In this document: in pieces, positions 16,451-24,851 of the stretch
Layout of the letters: every line of letters starts with the position of its first letter
How positions within the stretch are numbered: the first letter of the stretch is position 1
The notes under the pieces: generated by a model
Database searches by the model: none
The model's input: only the letters and a program-made list of their open reading frames with translations
What the model was told of the DNA's origin: nothing
Made by a program: the position numbers and the translations under genes
Assembly (NCBI RefSeq): GCF_020176695.1
Contig: NZ_JAIWIA010000003.1
Location: 1 to 64,000 of the forward strand
From: Massilia sp. MS-15
Lineage (GTDB): Bacteria > Pseudomonadota > Gammaproteobacteria > Burkholderiales > Burkholderiaceae_D
Length of the DNA stretch: 64,000 nt
Direction of reading: 5' to 3'

Positions 16451-17968
16451 ATGCAACTGATCTGCTCTGCGGGCCTTATTTTTCTGGTCGTGCTATGGGG
16501 CATTCTTGCCCCCGACAGCATGGCCTCCGTGTTCAGCACCATGCTGGCCGCACTCACCCGCAACTTCGGCTGGTTCTACCTGTGGGTGGTGCTGGGCCTG
16601 GTGCTGTTCGCCGCCTTCGTCGCCTTTGGCCGCTACGGCAACCTCAAGCTCGGCGACGAGGACGAGGAACCGGAATTCACCGTGGGCAGCTGGTTCGCCA
16701 TGCTGTTTGCCGCCGGCATGGGCATCGGCCTGGTGTTCTGGGGCGTGGCCGAACCGGTGTCGCACTACGTGACGGCGCCGCCCGGCATCACGGCCGGCAC
16801 CCCGGAAGCGGCCAACGCCGCCATGCGCTACGTGTTCTTCCACTGGGGCTTCCATCCCTGGGCCGTGTACAGCGTGGTGGCGCTGGCGATCGCCTTCTTC
16901 CAGTACCGCCGCGCCGGCAGCCCCCTGATCAGCACCGTCACCGCTTCCCTGCCCTGGCGCCCGGTGCGCGCCATGTCCGGCCTGTTCAACGGCCTGGCGA
17001 TCGTGGCCACCGCCTTCGGCGTGGCCGCTTCGCTCGGCGTGGGCGCCCTGCAGATCAACAGCGGGCTGAACGCCGTATTCGGCATCGGGATCAGCCCCGC
17101 GGCCCAGGTCACCATCATCGTCGTGACCGCCGCCATGTTCATCGGTTCGGCCGTCAGCGGCGTCGAACGGGGCGTCAAGCTGCTGTCGAACGCCAACATG
17201 ATCGTGGCGGCCCTGCTGGCGCTGGCCGTGTTCCTGCTCGGCCCGACGGTGGCGATCATCGACACCTTCACGAATACCCTGGGCAGCTACGCCAGCGAGT
17301 TCGTGCGCATGAGCCTGCGCTCCACGCCCTTCCGCGACAGCAGCTGGGTCGGCAACTGGACCATCTTCTACTGGGCCTGGTGGATCGCGTGGTCGCCCTT
17401 CGTCGGCCTGTTCATCGCGCGCGTCTCGCGCGGGCGCACGATCCGCGAATTCATCCTCGGCACCGTGCTGGCGCCCTCGCTGGCGGCCTTCGTCTGGTTC
17501 TCGATCTTCGGCGGCACCGCGCTCTACCTGGAGATCTGGCAGCACGTGCCGCTGGCCGAGGCGGTCAAGGCCGACCTGGCCACGGCCCTGTTCGCGATGT
17601 TCGACGCCATGCCCTTCGGCCAGCTCATGTCGGTGGTCGCCACCCTGCTGGTGGTGGTGTTCTTCGTGACCTCGGGCGACTCGGCCGTGCTGGTGCTCGG
17701 CATGATGAGCCAGGGCGGCGACCCGAACCCGAACGCCCGCACCAAGATCATCTGGGGCACCCTGATCGCCGGCATCGCCATCAGCCTGCTGCTGGCGGGC
17801 GGCATCGACGCCGTGCAGACCGCCACCATCCTGTTCGCCCTGCCCTTCGCCGTGGTGATCGTGCTGATGGTGATCGCGCTGTGGCGCGCCCTGGGCGAAG
17901 ACTGGCGCGAAGAGCAGCGCCGCGAACGGGCGCTGCGGCGCCAGATGCGCGACATGGCGGCGCGCTAG
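16451..17968 (+). CDS. BCCT-family betaine/choline/carnitine transporter
   Basis: The 505-residue protein has about twelve membrane spans and clear BCCT features: the glycine-rich AAGMGIGLVFWGVAEPVSHY in TM3 (substrate/Na+ site), AVYSVVALAIAFFQYRR, and the WTIFYWAWWIAWSPFVGLF aromatic block that forms the betaine cage in TM8, followed by RVSRGRTIREFILG. It should import a quaternary ammonium solute such as glycine betaine for osmoprotection, or choline/carnitine as nutrients. The C-terminal tail is short, so osmosensing as in BetP is doubtful. The start at 16451 has AGGAGA about five bases upstream. Which substrate is carried cannot be told from sequence. Confidence 0.93.
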   Translation: MQLICSAGLIFLVVLWGILAPDSMASVFSTMLAALTRNFGWFYLWVVLGLVLFAAFVAFGRYGNLKLGDEDEEPEFTVGSWFAMLFAAGMGIGLVFWGVAEPVSHYVTAPPGITAGTPEAANAAMRYVFFHWGFHPWAVYSVVALAIAFFQYRRAGSPLISTVTASLPWRPVRAMSGLFNGLAIVATAFGVAASLGVGALQINSGLNAVFGIGISPAAQVTIIVVTAAMFIGSAVSGVERGVKLLSNANMIVAALLALAVFLLGPTVAIIDTFTNTLGSYASEFVRMSLRSTPFRDSSWVGNWTIFYWAWWIAWSPFVGLFIARVSRGRTIREFILGTVLAPSLAAFVWFSIFGGTALYLEIWQHVPLAEAVKADLATALFAMFDAMPFGQLMSVVATLLVVVFFVTSGDSAVLVLGMMSQGGDPNPNARTKIIWGTLIAGIAISLLLAGGIDAVQTATILFALPFAVVIVLMVIALWRALGEDWREEQRRERALRRQMRDMAAR

Positions 17969-18033
17969 CCTGGGGGTGGTGGCCCGGCCACCGGCCCGGA
18001 CCGGGCCGGCGCGTGCCCCGCCCGTGGCCGAAC

Positions 18034-18042
18034 TGGTATCAT
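18034..18042 (+). promoter_or_regulatory. Extended -10 promoter element before the DUF2760-Hsp70 cluster
   Basis: TGGTATCAT is an extended -10 (TGn-TATCAT) about 70 bp before the DUF2760 start. No recognisable -35 hexamer lies 17 bp upstream, which extended -10 promoters can tolerate. Confidence 0.35.
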
Positions 18043-18112
18043 GCGCGTTTTCCGGAGCATGGCCCGGCGCTGTCCGACAGCGCGCCCTCCCTTACCCTAC
18101 AGAACATCAAGA

Positions 18113-18691
18113 ATGAACACTCCAAGCCAATTGCCGGGCTTCTTCAGCCGGCTGTCGATCGCCTTCGGCGCCTTCTTCAAATCGCTCGGCGATGCCGAGT
18201 TCGCCGCGCGCGTGCGCGATGACGGCATCGGTCCCGTCGCCGCCCCTGCACCCGCACCCACCGTCGCTCCGGCCGCGGCTCCGACACCAGCCCCGGCGCC
18301 CCTGCGCGCCCCGAGCACCGAATCGGCCCTGCAGCTGCTGAGCCTGTTCCAGCGCGAAGCACGCCTGATCGACTTCACCCAGGAAAACCTTGCCGCCTAT
18401 TCCGACGCCGACATCGGCGCCGCCGCCCGCGTCGTGCACGAAGGCTGCGCGCGCGTGCTGCGCGAGCACTTCAGCATCGAGCCGGTGCGCAGCGAAGCGG
18501 AAGGAGCACGTCTCACGCTGGAAGAAGGTTTCGACGCCGCCAGCGTGCGCCTGACCGGCAACGTGGTCGGACAGGCCCCGTTCAAGGGCACCCTGTCGCA
18601 CCGCGGCTGGCGCGCCACCAAAGTGCAGCTGCCGCAGCTCGCTGAACAACACGATGCGCGCGTGCTGGCGCCGGCGGAGGTAGAACTGTGA
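18113..18691 (+). CDS. DUF2760 protein, first gene of the Hsp70-like cluster
   Basis: The 192-residue protein begins with a short hydrophobic/amphipathic segment (GFFSRLSIAFGAFFKSLGD), has an Ala-Pro linker (about 40-63), and then a DUF2760-like domain with ALQLLSLFQREARLIDFTQENL, YSDADIGAAARVVHEGC and KGTLSHRGWRATKVQLP. Function is unknown. The family is found beside Hsp70-like genes, as here, suggesting a substrate, adaptor or co-chaperone role. Its TGA overlaps the next gene's GTG start (GTGA). The start at 18113 fits the family, although the ribosome site is weak. Extension to 18041 is not supported. Confidence 0.85.
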   Translation: MNTPSQLPGFFSRLSIAFGAFFKSLGDAEFAARVRDDGIGPVAAPAPAPTVAPAAAPTPAPAPLRAPSTESALQLLSLFQREARLIDFTQENLAAYSDADIGAAARVVHEGCARVLREHFSIEPVRSEAEGARLTLEEGFDAASVRLTGNVVGQAPFKGTLSHRGWRATKVQLPQLAEQHDARVLAPAEVEL

Positions 18692-20556
18692 GCGAGCAAG
18701 CGAATCCGCGCTACGCGATCGGCATCGACCTCGGCACCACCCACAGCGCCCTGTCCTATGTCGACCTGCAGGCCAGCGATGGCGAAAAGACCGTCGACGG
18801 CGTGCTGCCGGTACCGCAGCTGAGCGGCCCGGGCACGGTCGAGGCGCTGCCGCTGCTGCCGTCCTTCCTCTACCTGCCGCACCCGGACGAACTGGCGCCG
18901 GGAGAGACCGCGCTGCCCTGGAGCCCAGGGGGGGAAGGTTTCATCGCCGGTGACATGGCGCGCAGCCGCGGCGCCACGACGCCCATCCGCCTGGTGTCCT
19001 CGGCCAAAAGCTGGCTGAGCCACCCGAGCGTGGACCGGCGCGCCGCCATCCTGCCGCACGACGCGCCGGAAGAAGTCACGCGCATCTCGCCCCTGGAAGC
19101 CTCCACCCGCTACCTGGCGCACCTGCGCCAGGCATGGGACGCGGCCCATCCGGAAGCGCCGTTCGAGCAGCAGCAGGTCACGGTCACCATCCCGGCCTCG
19201 TTCGACCCGGGCGCGCGCGAACTCACCGCGGAAGCGGCGCGCAACGCCGGCATCCACCCCACCCTGCTGGAAGAGCCGCAGGCCGCCCTGTACAGCTGGA
19301 TCCAGGGAAGCAAGGGCAGCTGGCGCAAGCAGGTCAAGGCCGGCGACATCGTGCTGGTGGTGGACGTGGGCGGCGGCACCAGCGACTTCTCGCTGATCGC
19401 CATCCTCGAACGCGACGGCACCCTGGAGCCGCACCGCGTGGCCGTGGGCGACCATATCCTGCTGGGCGGCGACAACATGGACCTGGCCCTGGCCCACTTC
19501 GTGGCGCGAAAACTCCAGGCGAACGGCACCCAGTTAGACTCCTGGCAGATGCGCGCCCTCACCTACGGCTGCCGCAGCGCCAAGGAGCACCTGCTGGCCG
19601 ATCCCGAGGCGACCGTGTGGCCGATCGTGGTGCCGAGCCGCGGCTCGAAACTCATCGGCGGCTCGATCCGCACCGAACTGACGCGCGACGAAGTCACGGC
19701 CTTCATTACCGACGGCTTCTTCCCACGCGTGGAAGCCTCCGCGCGTCCGGCGACCCGCACCCGCGCCGGCCTGACCCAGGTCGGCCTGCCGTACGCGCAG
19801 GATGCCGCCATCACCAAACACCTGGCCGCCTTCCTGGCGCGCCAGACGGGCGCGACCGCCGAGCTCGAAGGCTTCGCCGGCACCGGTGGAGCTGCAAGCG
19901 CCGAACACCGCGACGGCGGACCGACCTTCCTGCACCCGAGCGCGGTGCTGTTCAACGGCGGCGTGTTCAAGTCCGGCATCCTGGCCCAGCGCGTGATGGA
20001 CACCATCAACGACTGGCTCTACATGGAAGGCGCGCAGCCCGCGCGCATGCTGGAAGGGGCCGACCTCGACCTGGCCGTGGCGCGCGGCGCCGCCTACTTC
20101 AGCTATGCGCGGCGCGGCGGCGGCGTGCGCATCCGCGGCGGCACCGCCCGTTCCTACTACGTGGGCGTGGAATCCTCGATGCCGGCCATCCCCGGCATGG
20201 AGCCGCCGATCGAAGCGCTGTGCGTGGCGCCGTTCGGCATGGAAGAAGGCACGGAACTCGAACTGCCGGGCCAGGAATTCGGCCTGGTGGTGGGCGAGCC
20301 GGTCACCTTCCGCTTCTTCGGCTCCACCACCCGCCGCCAGGACCGCATCGGCGAGGTGCTCGACTTCTGGGGCCCGGACGAACTGCAGGAGATGAACGCG
20401 ATCCAGGGCACCCTGCCGGCCGATGGCCGCGCGGCGGGCGACGTGGTGCAGGTGAAACTGCATGCGCTGGCTACCGATGCCGGCACGCTGGAACTGGTGG
20501 CGGTGTCGCGCGCAGGCCAGCGCTGGAAGATCGAGTTCGACGTCCGCCAGCAGTGA
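18688..20556 (+). CDS. Hsp70-family ATPase A of the DUF2760 cluster
   Basis: The 622-residue protein has the Hsp70 nucleotide-binding signatures: phosphate-1 loop GIDLGTTHSALSY (about 10-23), LEEPQAALYSWI, phosphate-2 loop VVDVGGGTSDFSL (about 221) and GGDNMDLALAHF (about 257), plus LFNGGVF at the adenosine site. The C-terminal third is not the classical DnaK beta-sandwich and helical lid: it ends around VTFRFFGSTTRRQDRIGEVLDFW and LELVAVSRAGQRWKIEFDV. It is therefore a divergent Hsp70 relative, likely an ATP-driven protein-binding factor. It starts with GTG overlapping the previous stop and its own TGA overlaps the next GTG. Confidence 0.9.
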   Translation: MSEQANPRYAIGIDLGTTHSALSYVDLQASDGEKTVDGVLPVPQLSGPGTVEALPLLPSFLYLPHPDELAPGETALPWSPGGEGFIAGDMARSRGATTPIRLVSSAKSWLSHPSVDRRAAILPHDAPEEVTRISPLEASTRYLAHLRQAWDAAHPEAPFEQQQVTVTIPASFDPGARELTAEAARNAGIHPTLLEEPQAALYSWIQGSKGSWRKQVKAGDIVLVVDVGGGTSDFSLIAILERDGTLEPHRVAVGDHILLGGDNMDLALAHFVARKLQANGTQLDSWQMRALTYGCRSAKEHLLADPEATVWPIVVPSRGSKLIGGSIRTELTRDEVTAFITDGFFPRVEASARPATRTRAGLTQVGLPYAQDAAITKHLAAFLARQTGATAELEGFAGTGGAASAEHRDGGPTFLHPSAVLFNGGVFKSGILAQRVMDTINDWLYMEGAQPARMLEGADLDLAVARGAAYFSYARRGGGVRIRGGTARSYYVGVESSMPAIPGMEPPIEALCVAPFGMEEGTELELPGQEFGLVVGEPVTFRFFGSTTRRQDRIGEVLDFWGPDELQEMNAIQGTLPADGRAAGDVVQVKLHALATDAGTLELVAVSRAGQRWKIEFDVRQQ

Positions 20557-23390
20557 ACTACTTCGTCAGCATCGACCTGGGCACCACCAATACGGTGCTG
20601 GCCTATGCCGCGCCGGGTGCGGCCCGGGTCGACCTGCTGGTGGTGGAACAGCTGGTGGCGCCGGGCGAAGTCGGCGCCAGCGCCCTGCTGCCCTCGATGC
20701 GCTACCACCCGGCGCCGGAGGAACTCGCGCCCGGCGAACTCCAGCTGCCCTGGGTGGCAAGCGACCCGGCCGGCGTCGAACGGGTCGCCGTCGGGCGCCT
20801 GGCGCGCGTGCTCGGCGCCCAGACCCCGGGCCGGCTGGTGGCCAGCGCCAAGAGCTGGCTCTCGCATGCGGGCGTGGACCGCGTGGCGCCCATCCTGCCC
20901 TGGGGCGCCGACGATCCGGGCATCCCGAAAGTCTCGCCGGTGGCGGCCAGCGCCAGCTACCTGGCGCACCTGCGCGCAGCCTGGAACCTGCGCTTTCCCG
21001 CGGCGCCGCTGGAGCGCCAGCAGATCGTCCTGACCGTACCGGCCTCCTTCGACGAAGGAGCGCGCGCGCTCACCCTGGAAGCGGCGCGCATGGCCGGCCT
21101 GCCGGCGCTGCGCCTGCTGGAAGAACCGCAGGCGGCCCTGTACGACTGGCTGTACCGCCACCGCGCCAGCCTGGCCGCCGACCTGCTTGATACGCGCCTG
21201 GTACTGGTGGCCGACGTCGGCGGCGGCACCACCGACTTCAGCCTGGTGAAGGTGGCGCTGGCGCCGGACGGCGAGCCCAGGCTCACCCGGATCGGGGTCG
21301 GCAACCACCTGATCCTGGGCGGCGACAACATGGACCTGGCGCTGGCCCACCTGGCCGAGTCGCGCCTGGCGGGAGGCAATGCGGGCGAACGGTTGTCGGC
21401 CGGCCGCCTGGCGCAGCTGACGGAGCGCTGCCGCGCGGCAAAGGAACAGCTGCTGGCGCCGGACGCGCCGGAACAGGTGAGCGTCACCCTGCTCGGCAGC
21501 GGCGCGCGCCTGGTCGGCGCCAGCCGTTCGGCCACCATCACGCGCGAGGACGTGCAGCGCATCGTGCTGGACGGCTTCCTGCCGCCGAACCAGGCGCAGG
21601 AAGGACCGCAGCGCGCCCGCGCCGGCCTGGTCGGCTTGGGCCTGCCCTACGCCAGCGACCCGGCCATCACGCGCCACCTGGCCGCCTTCCTGCGCCAGCA
21701 TGCGGCGGCCGCGCGCGCGGCGCTGGGCCTGGACGAGGACGCCGACGATGGCAGGCTGCCGGTGCCCGATGCCCTGCTGCTCAACGGCGGCGTGTTCCGC
21801 GGCGCGGCGCTGGCGGAGCGCCTGGCCGGAGTGCTGTCAAGCTGGCGCGGCGCGCCGGTGCGGGTGCTGCACAACGAGGACCCGGACGTGGCCGTGGCGC
21901 GCGGCGGCGTCGCCTATTCGCTGGCGCGCGCCGGCCAGGCCCCGGCCATCGAAAGCGGCTCGGCGCGCAACTACTACCTGCTGCTCGATGCGCAGGCCAC
22001 GGGCGAGACGCTGCGCGCGGTCTGCCTGCTGCCGCGCGGCGCCCCGGCCGGCGAGGAAGTCCGCCTGGCCGAGCGCAGCTTCGCCCTGCGGATCGGGCGG
22101 CCGGTGCGCTTCCACCTGGTCTCCTCCACCGCCGACCCGGGCGGCAGGCTGCCGCAGCCGGGCGAACTGCTGGCGCTGCCGGCCGCGGACGTCGTGCGCC
22201 TGCCGGCCATCGCGACCGTCCTGCGCAGCCGCGATGGCAAGGGCAGCAGCGAGATACCGGTGCAGCTGGCGACCGTCCTGTCGGAAGTGGGCACGCTGGA
22301 CGTGTTCTGCGTCGCGGAGCAGGACGGCGGTGCGGATGCCGGCCAGCGCTGGCGTCTCGAATTCCAGCTGCGCGGGGAAGAGGAAGCCGGCCCCGGAGAA
22401 GACGCGCTGCCGCCCGAGCTGCTTGACGCGATCGCGCGCATCGAGCGCATCTTCGGCAGCCGTTCGCAGCAGGTCGAGCCGCGCGAGGTGCGCCAGCTGC
22501 GCGCCACGCTGGAACACCTGCTGGGCGCGCGCGAGCGCTGGACCACGCCGCTGCTGCGCGGCCTGTTCGATGCCCTGCTGGCGCGCGCCAAGGGGCGCCG
22601 CAGGTCGGCCGAACACGAGCGCGTGTGGCTGAACCTGGCCGGCTACTGCCTGCGTCCCGGCTTCGGCCATGCGCTCGACGAATGGCGCATCGAGCAGCTA
22701 TGGGCGCTGTTCGACACCGGCCTCCAGTACCACAAGGACGGCCAGGCGCGCGCCGAATGGTGGACGCTGTGGCGGCGCGTGGCCGGCGGCCTGTCCACCG
22801 AGGCGCAGCTGCGCCTGCTCGACGACTTCGCCTTCAACCTGCAGGCCGACGCCGCGGAGCGCGGGCGCCGCCCGGTCACGCTGGTGGACGGCAGCGAGGA
22901 CGACATGCTGCGCATGGGCGCCTCGCTGGAACGCATTCCTTCCGCCTACAAGGCCGAGATCGGCGACTGGCTGGTGCAGCAGATCCTGGCCATGCCGGCC
23001 GGCGCCCGGATCGACGCGCGCGCCGCCGCACGCCATGCGCGCTACCTGTGGGCCCTGGGGCGGGTGGGCGCGCGCCAGTCCTTCCATGGCGCCGCGCACG
23101 AAGTGGCGCCCGCCGCCTCGGCCGAGGCCTGGCTGGGGCAGCTGTTCCAGCTCGACTGGAAGAAGATCGAGCCGGCCGGTTTCGCCGCCGCCCACATCGC
23201 GCGCATGACCGGCGACCGCTCGCGCGACATCGGCCAGCCGGTGCGCGACGAGGTACTGCGGCGCCTGTCCGCCAGCGGCGCGCCGCCAAGCTGGTCCGCC
23301 ATGGTGCGCGAGGTGGTCGAACTCGACCAGGCGGTCGAGACGCGCATGCTGGGCGACGCGCTGCCGCCGGGACTCAAGCTGCTGCGCTGA
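20553..23390 (+). CDS. Hsp70-family ATPase B with long C-terminal (DUF3731-type) domain
   Basis: At 945 residues this is much longer than DnaK (638). The ATPase motifs are intact: SIDLGTTNTVLAY (about 6-18), LLEEPQAALYDWL, VADVGGGTTDFSL (about 220), LGGDNMDLALAHL (about 255) and LLLNGGVF. It is clearly paralogous to the preceding gene (shared SAKSWLSHAGVDR, VTVPASFD and NMDLALAH blocks). From about 600 on there is an extra, mainly helical region (PPELLDAIARIERIFGSRS..., LNLAGYCLRPGFGHALDEWRIEQLW) that I assign to DUF3731. Function is unknown. The GTG at 20553 overlaps the preceding stop, so all three genes form one coupled operon. Confidence 0.9.
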   Translation: MNYFVSIDLGTTNTVLAYAAPGAARVDLLVVEQLVAPGEVGASALLPSMRYHPAPEELAPGELQLPWVASDPAGVERVAVGRLARVLGAQTPGRLVASAKSWLSHAGVDRVAPILPWGADDPGIPKVSPVAASASYLAHLRAAWNLRFPAAPLERQQIVLTVPASFDEGARALTLEAARMAGLPALRLLEEPQAALYDWLYRHRASLAADLLDTRLVLVADVGGGTTDFSLVKVALAPDGEPRLTRIGVGNHLILGGDNMDLALAHLAESRLAGGNAGERLSAGRLAQLTERCRAAKEQLLAPDAPEQVSVTLLGSGARLVGASRSATITREDVQRIVLDGFLPPNQAQEGPQRARAGLVGLGLPYASDPAITRHLAAFLRQHAAAARAALGLDEDADDGRLPVPDALLLNGGVFRGAALAERLAGVLSSWRGAPVRVLHNEDPDVAVARGGVAYSLARAGQAPAIESGSARNYYLLLDAQATGETLRAVCLLPRGAPAGEEVRLAERSFALRIGRPVRFHLVSSTADPGGRLPQPGELLALPAADVVRLPAIATVLRSRDGKGSSEIPVQLATVLSEVGTLDVFCVAEQDGGADAGQRWRLEFQLRGEEEAGPGEDALPPELLDAIARIERIFGSRSQQVEPREVRQLRATLEHLLGARERWTTPLLRGLFDALLARAKGRRRSAEHERVWLNLAGYCLRPGFGHALDEWRIEQLWALFDTGLQYHKDGQARAEWWTLWRRVAGGLSTEAQLRLLDDFAFNLQADAAERGRRPVTLVDGSEDDMLRMGASLERIPSAYKAEIGDWLVQQILAMPAGARIDARAAARHARYLWALGRVGARQSFHGAAHEVAPAASAEAWLGQLFQLDWKKIEPAGFAAAHIARMTGDRSRDIGQPVRDEVLRRLSASGAPPSWSAMVREVVELDQAVETRMLGDALPPGLKLLR

Positions 23391-23477
23391 CGCGCCGGCC
23401 CAACGCGCGGGCGGCACCCGGTGTGCGGCGGTGCGCCTTCCGCCGGCATCGCCGCCCACCCTGCGGGCAGGTTCGAT

Positions 23478-23588
23478 TCAGCAAAACACGAAATCCTCGT
23501 TCGAACGCGGCAAAGCGCACAGGACGCCGCGCACCGCAACCCAGGCAAACCCCGCAACGGGTACCACCAGCAACCAGAACGCAGACAT
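23478..23588 (-). CDS. 36-residue membrane peptide under probable TetR control
   Basis: The frame reads MSAFWLLVVPVAGFAWVAVR, then GVLCALPRSNEDFVFC and a stop. It has one hydrophobic segment and an acidic C-terminus. An AAGGAG sits six bases before the ATG, a near-ideal ribosome site. A perfect 20-bp palindrome (23613-23632) lies 24 bp upstream and matches the one before the neighbouring TetR gene, so the peptide is a likely regulated target. No family is assigned. Confidence 0.62.
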   Translation of the reverse strand: MSAFWLLVVPVAGFAWVAVRGVLCALPRSNEDFVFC

Positions 23589-23612
23589 GATCGACTCCTT
23601 GCGCACAGCTTA

Positions 23613-23632
23613 TTTCGCACACCTGTGCGAAA
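23613..23632. promoter_or_regulatory. TetR operator copy 1 (before the 36-residue peptide)
   Basis: TTTCGCACACCTGTGCGAAA is a perfect palindrome with 9-bp arms around CC. It differs at only two positions from the site at 24304-24323 in front of the tetR-family gene, so the same repressor probably binds both. Confidence 0.8.
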
Positions 23633-23680
23633 TTTATCGAAAAAAAGGGACGGGCATGTCCGCCCCGCTCCGCCAACGTC

Positions 23681-24295
23681 CTACTCCAGGTCGTTGAAAC
23701 GCTTGTAGGTCGAAATCAGGCGCTTGAACGCCCGCTGCGCCCGGCGCGGCACCGCGTCCTCGTGCAGGAAGCGGGCATCGTGCATCACCCCGATGGCCAG
23801 GCTGTAGACCTCGAACACCAGCTGTTCGGGCTCGGTGTCGGGCCGCAGGTGGCCGGCTTCCATCGCCTGCAGCACGGTCTTGCGCAGCGAGCCGCGCCAG
23901 CGGGTCACGCCGGCCTCGATGCGGTCGCGCAGCGGGCCGGGCACGTCGTCGAACTCGAAGGCGCCGGCCGTGTACAGGCAGCCGCCGCGCGCCGTCTCGT
24001 TGCCGATCTTGCGCAGCCACAGGTCGACCTGCAGCGCCAGCCGGGGCAAGCCTTTCGGCACCGCCATCGAAGGCAGGAACACTTCTTCCCCGAAGCGGCG
24101 GTCGTATTCGTCCAGCACGGCCGACTGCAGCGCCTCGAGCGAACCGACGCGCGAAAAAATCCCGCTTTTACTGATGCCGGTGCGCTTGGCCAGCTCGCCC
24201 AGCGATACCTTGCCGATGCCTTCGGCGGCCGCCATGTCGTAGGCCGCCGCGAGGATCGTGGCGTAGGTGGCTTCGCTCTTTGCGGTGCTGTTCAT
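23681..24295 (-). CDS. TetR-family transcriptional repressor
   Basis: The 204-residue protein has an N-terminal TetR HTH (TYATILAAAYDMAAAEGIGKVSLGELAKRTGISKSGIFSRVGS, about 10-52) and a ligand-binding domain with GGCLYTAGAFEFDDVPGPLRD, a form typical of the TetR_C_6-like regulators. The ligand is unknown. A palindrome overlapping its promoter region (24304-24323) suggests autorepression. The same palindrome precedes the 36-residue peptide downstream. Start ATG at 24295 agrees with the family. Confidence 0.92.
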   Translation of the reverse strand: MNSTAKSEATYATILAAAYDMAAAEGIGKVSLGELAKRTGISKSGIFSRVGSLEALQSAVLDEYDRRFGEEVFLPSMAVPKGLPRLALQVDLWLRKIGNETARGGCLYTAGAFEFDDVPGPLRDRIEAGVTRWRGSLRKTVLQAMEAGHLRPDTEPEQLVFEVYSLAIGVMHDARFLHEDAVPRRAQRAFKRLISTYKRFNDLE

Positions 24296-24303
24296 GGACG
24301 AAC

Positions 24304-24323
24304 TTTAGCACACATGTGCGAAA
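24304..24323. promoter_or_regulatory. TetR operator copy 2 (autoregulatory site)
   Basis: TTTAGCACACATGTGCGAAA lies 8 bp before the tetR-family start codon. It is an imperfect palindrome sharing 18 of 20 bases with the site at 23613-23632. The position fits autorepression. Confidence 0.8.
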
Positions 24324-24451
24324 ATACAAGCGCTTTACAGGATGGCCCAGGCATGGGCCGCGAGGCGTGCGCAAGGCAAGCGGCGGGAGGCGCTGGCGGC
24401 GCGGGAGGGATCCAATGAAGGGAACCGGGCCAGGTCCCGGACCCTGAGACT

Positions 24452-24479
24452 GCGCGCGGGCCGGGGCCAGCCCGCGCGC
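24452..24479. repeat. Perfect GC-rich inverted repeat
   Basis: GCGCGCGGGC and GCCCGCGCGC are perfect 10-bp arms around an 8-bp loop. It lies 12 bp past the stop of the 47-residue minus-strand gene. There is no T-run on either side, so it is a strong hairpin but not a standard intrinsic terminator. Confidence 0.6.
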
Positions 24480-24490
24480 TGCGCCCCGGT

Positions 24491-24634
24491 TCAGCGGCGG
24501 CCGAACCAGCTCAGGCGGGCGAAAGTGGTAGCGAAAGCGTTAGCGATGCCGGATGCGAGCACGGCCGACATCGAACGGGTCGGGATACGTTTGCTGAACA
24601 GGCCGGTGTAGTTGCAGCGCGAATTGACAGTCAT
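24491..24634 (-). CDS. Small basic protein of 47 residues
   Basis: The frame starts MTVNSRCNYTGLFSKRIPTR and ends TTFARLSWFGRR. A GGAGAG sits about eight bases upstream. It is basic with a weakly hydrophobic Ala-rich middle (SAVLASGIANAFATTFA). No family recognised. A TTGCAA / TAATGT pair lies upstream, but a start from it would clip the ribosome site, so the real promoter is unclear. The hairpin at 24452-24479 follows the stop. Confidence 0.48.
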   Translation of the reverse strand: MTVNSRCNYTGLFSKRIPTRSMSAVLASGIANAFATTFARLSWFGRR

Positions 24635-24780
24635 CTCTTATCTCTCCGAAACATTACTTGGCACAATAACCACCTTGCAAGTAGCACTCTGTGCGCTAGC
24701 TCGCATTGCGTGCAGGCAGGCCGTCTGCCGCGCGCGCCCTGTCGTTTTTACGCCATATGATGGGAGGGCAAAGACGGTTT

Positions 24781-24797
24781 CTACCCGCGCCGGGTAG
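24781..24797. promoter_or_regulatory. Palindrome upstream of the PRC-barrel gene
   Basis: CTACCCG and CGGGTAG form 7-bp perfect arms around CGC, 54 bp before the PRC-barrel start. It may be an operator or a leader hairpin; no regulator is proposed. Confidence 0.35.
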
Positions 24798-24851
24798 GCA
24801 TTCCTTGCAGACGAGTCTCAGCGGTACGAACGAACACGAAGGAGGTGGACG

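Noticed and set aside
17969..18030. GC-rich hairpins after the BCCT gene as a terminator
   Set aside because: GGTGGC/GCCACC and GGCCCG/CGGGCC stems exist, but no T-run follows either.
19134..20552. Plus-strand frame extending Hsp70 B upstream to 1418 codons
   Set aside because: This part lies in another frame of Hsp70 A; the real start is the GTG at 20553 that overlaps the previous stop.
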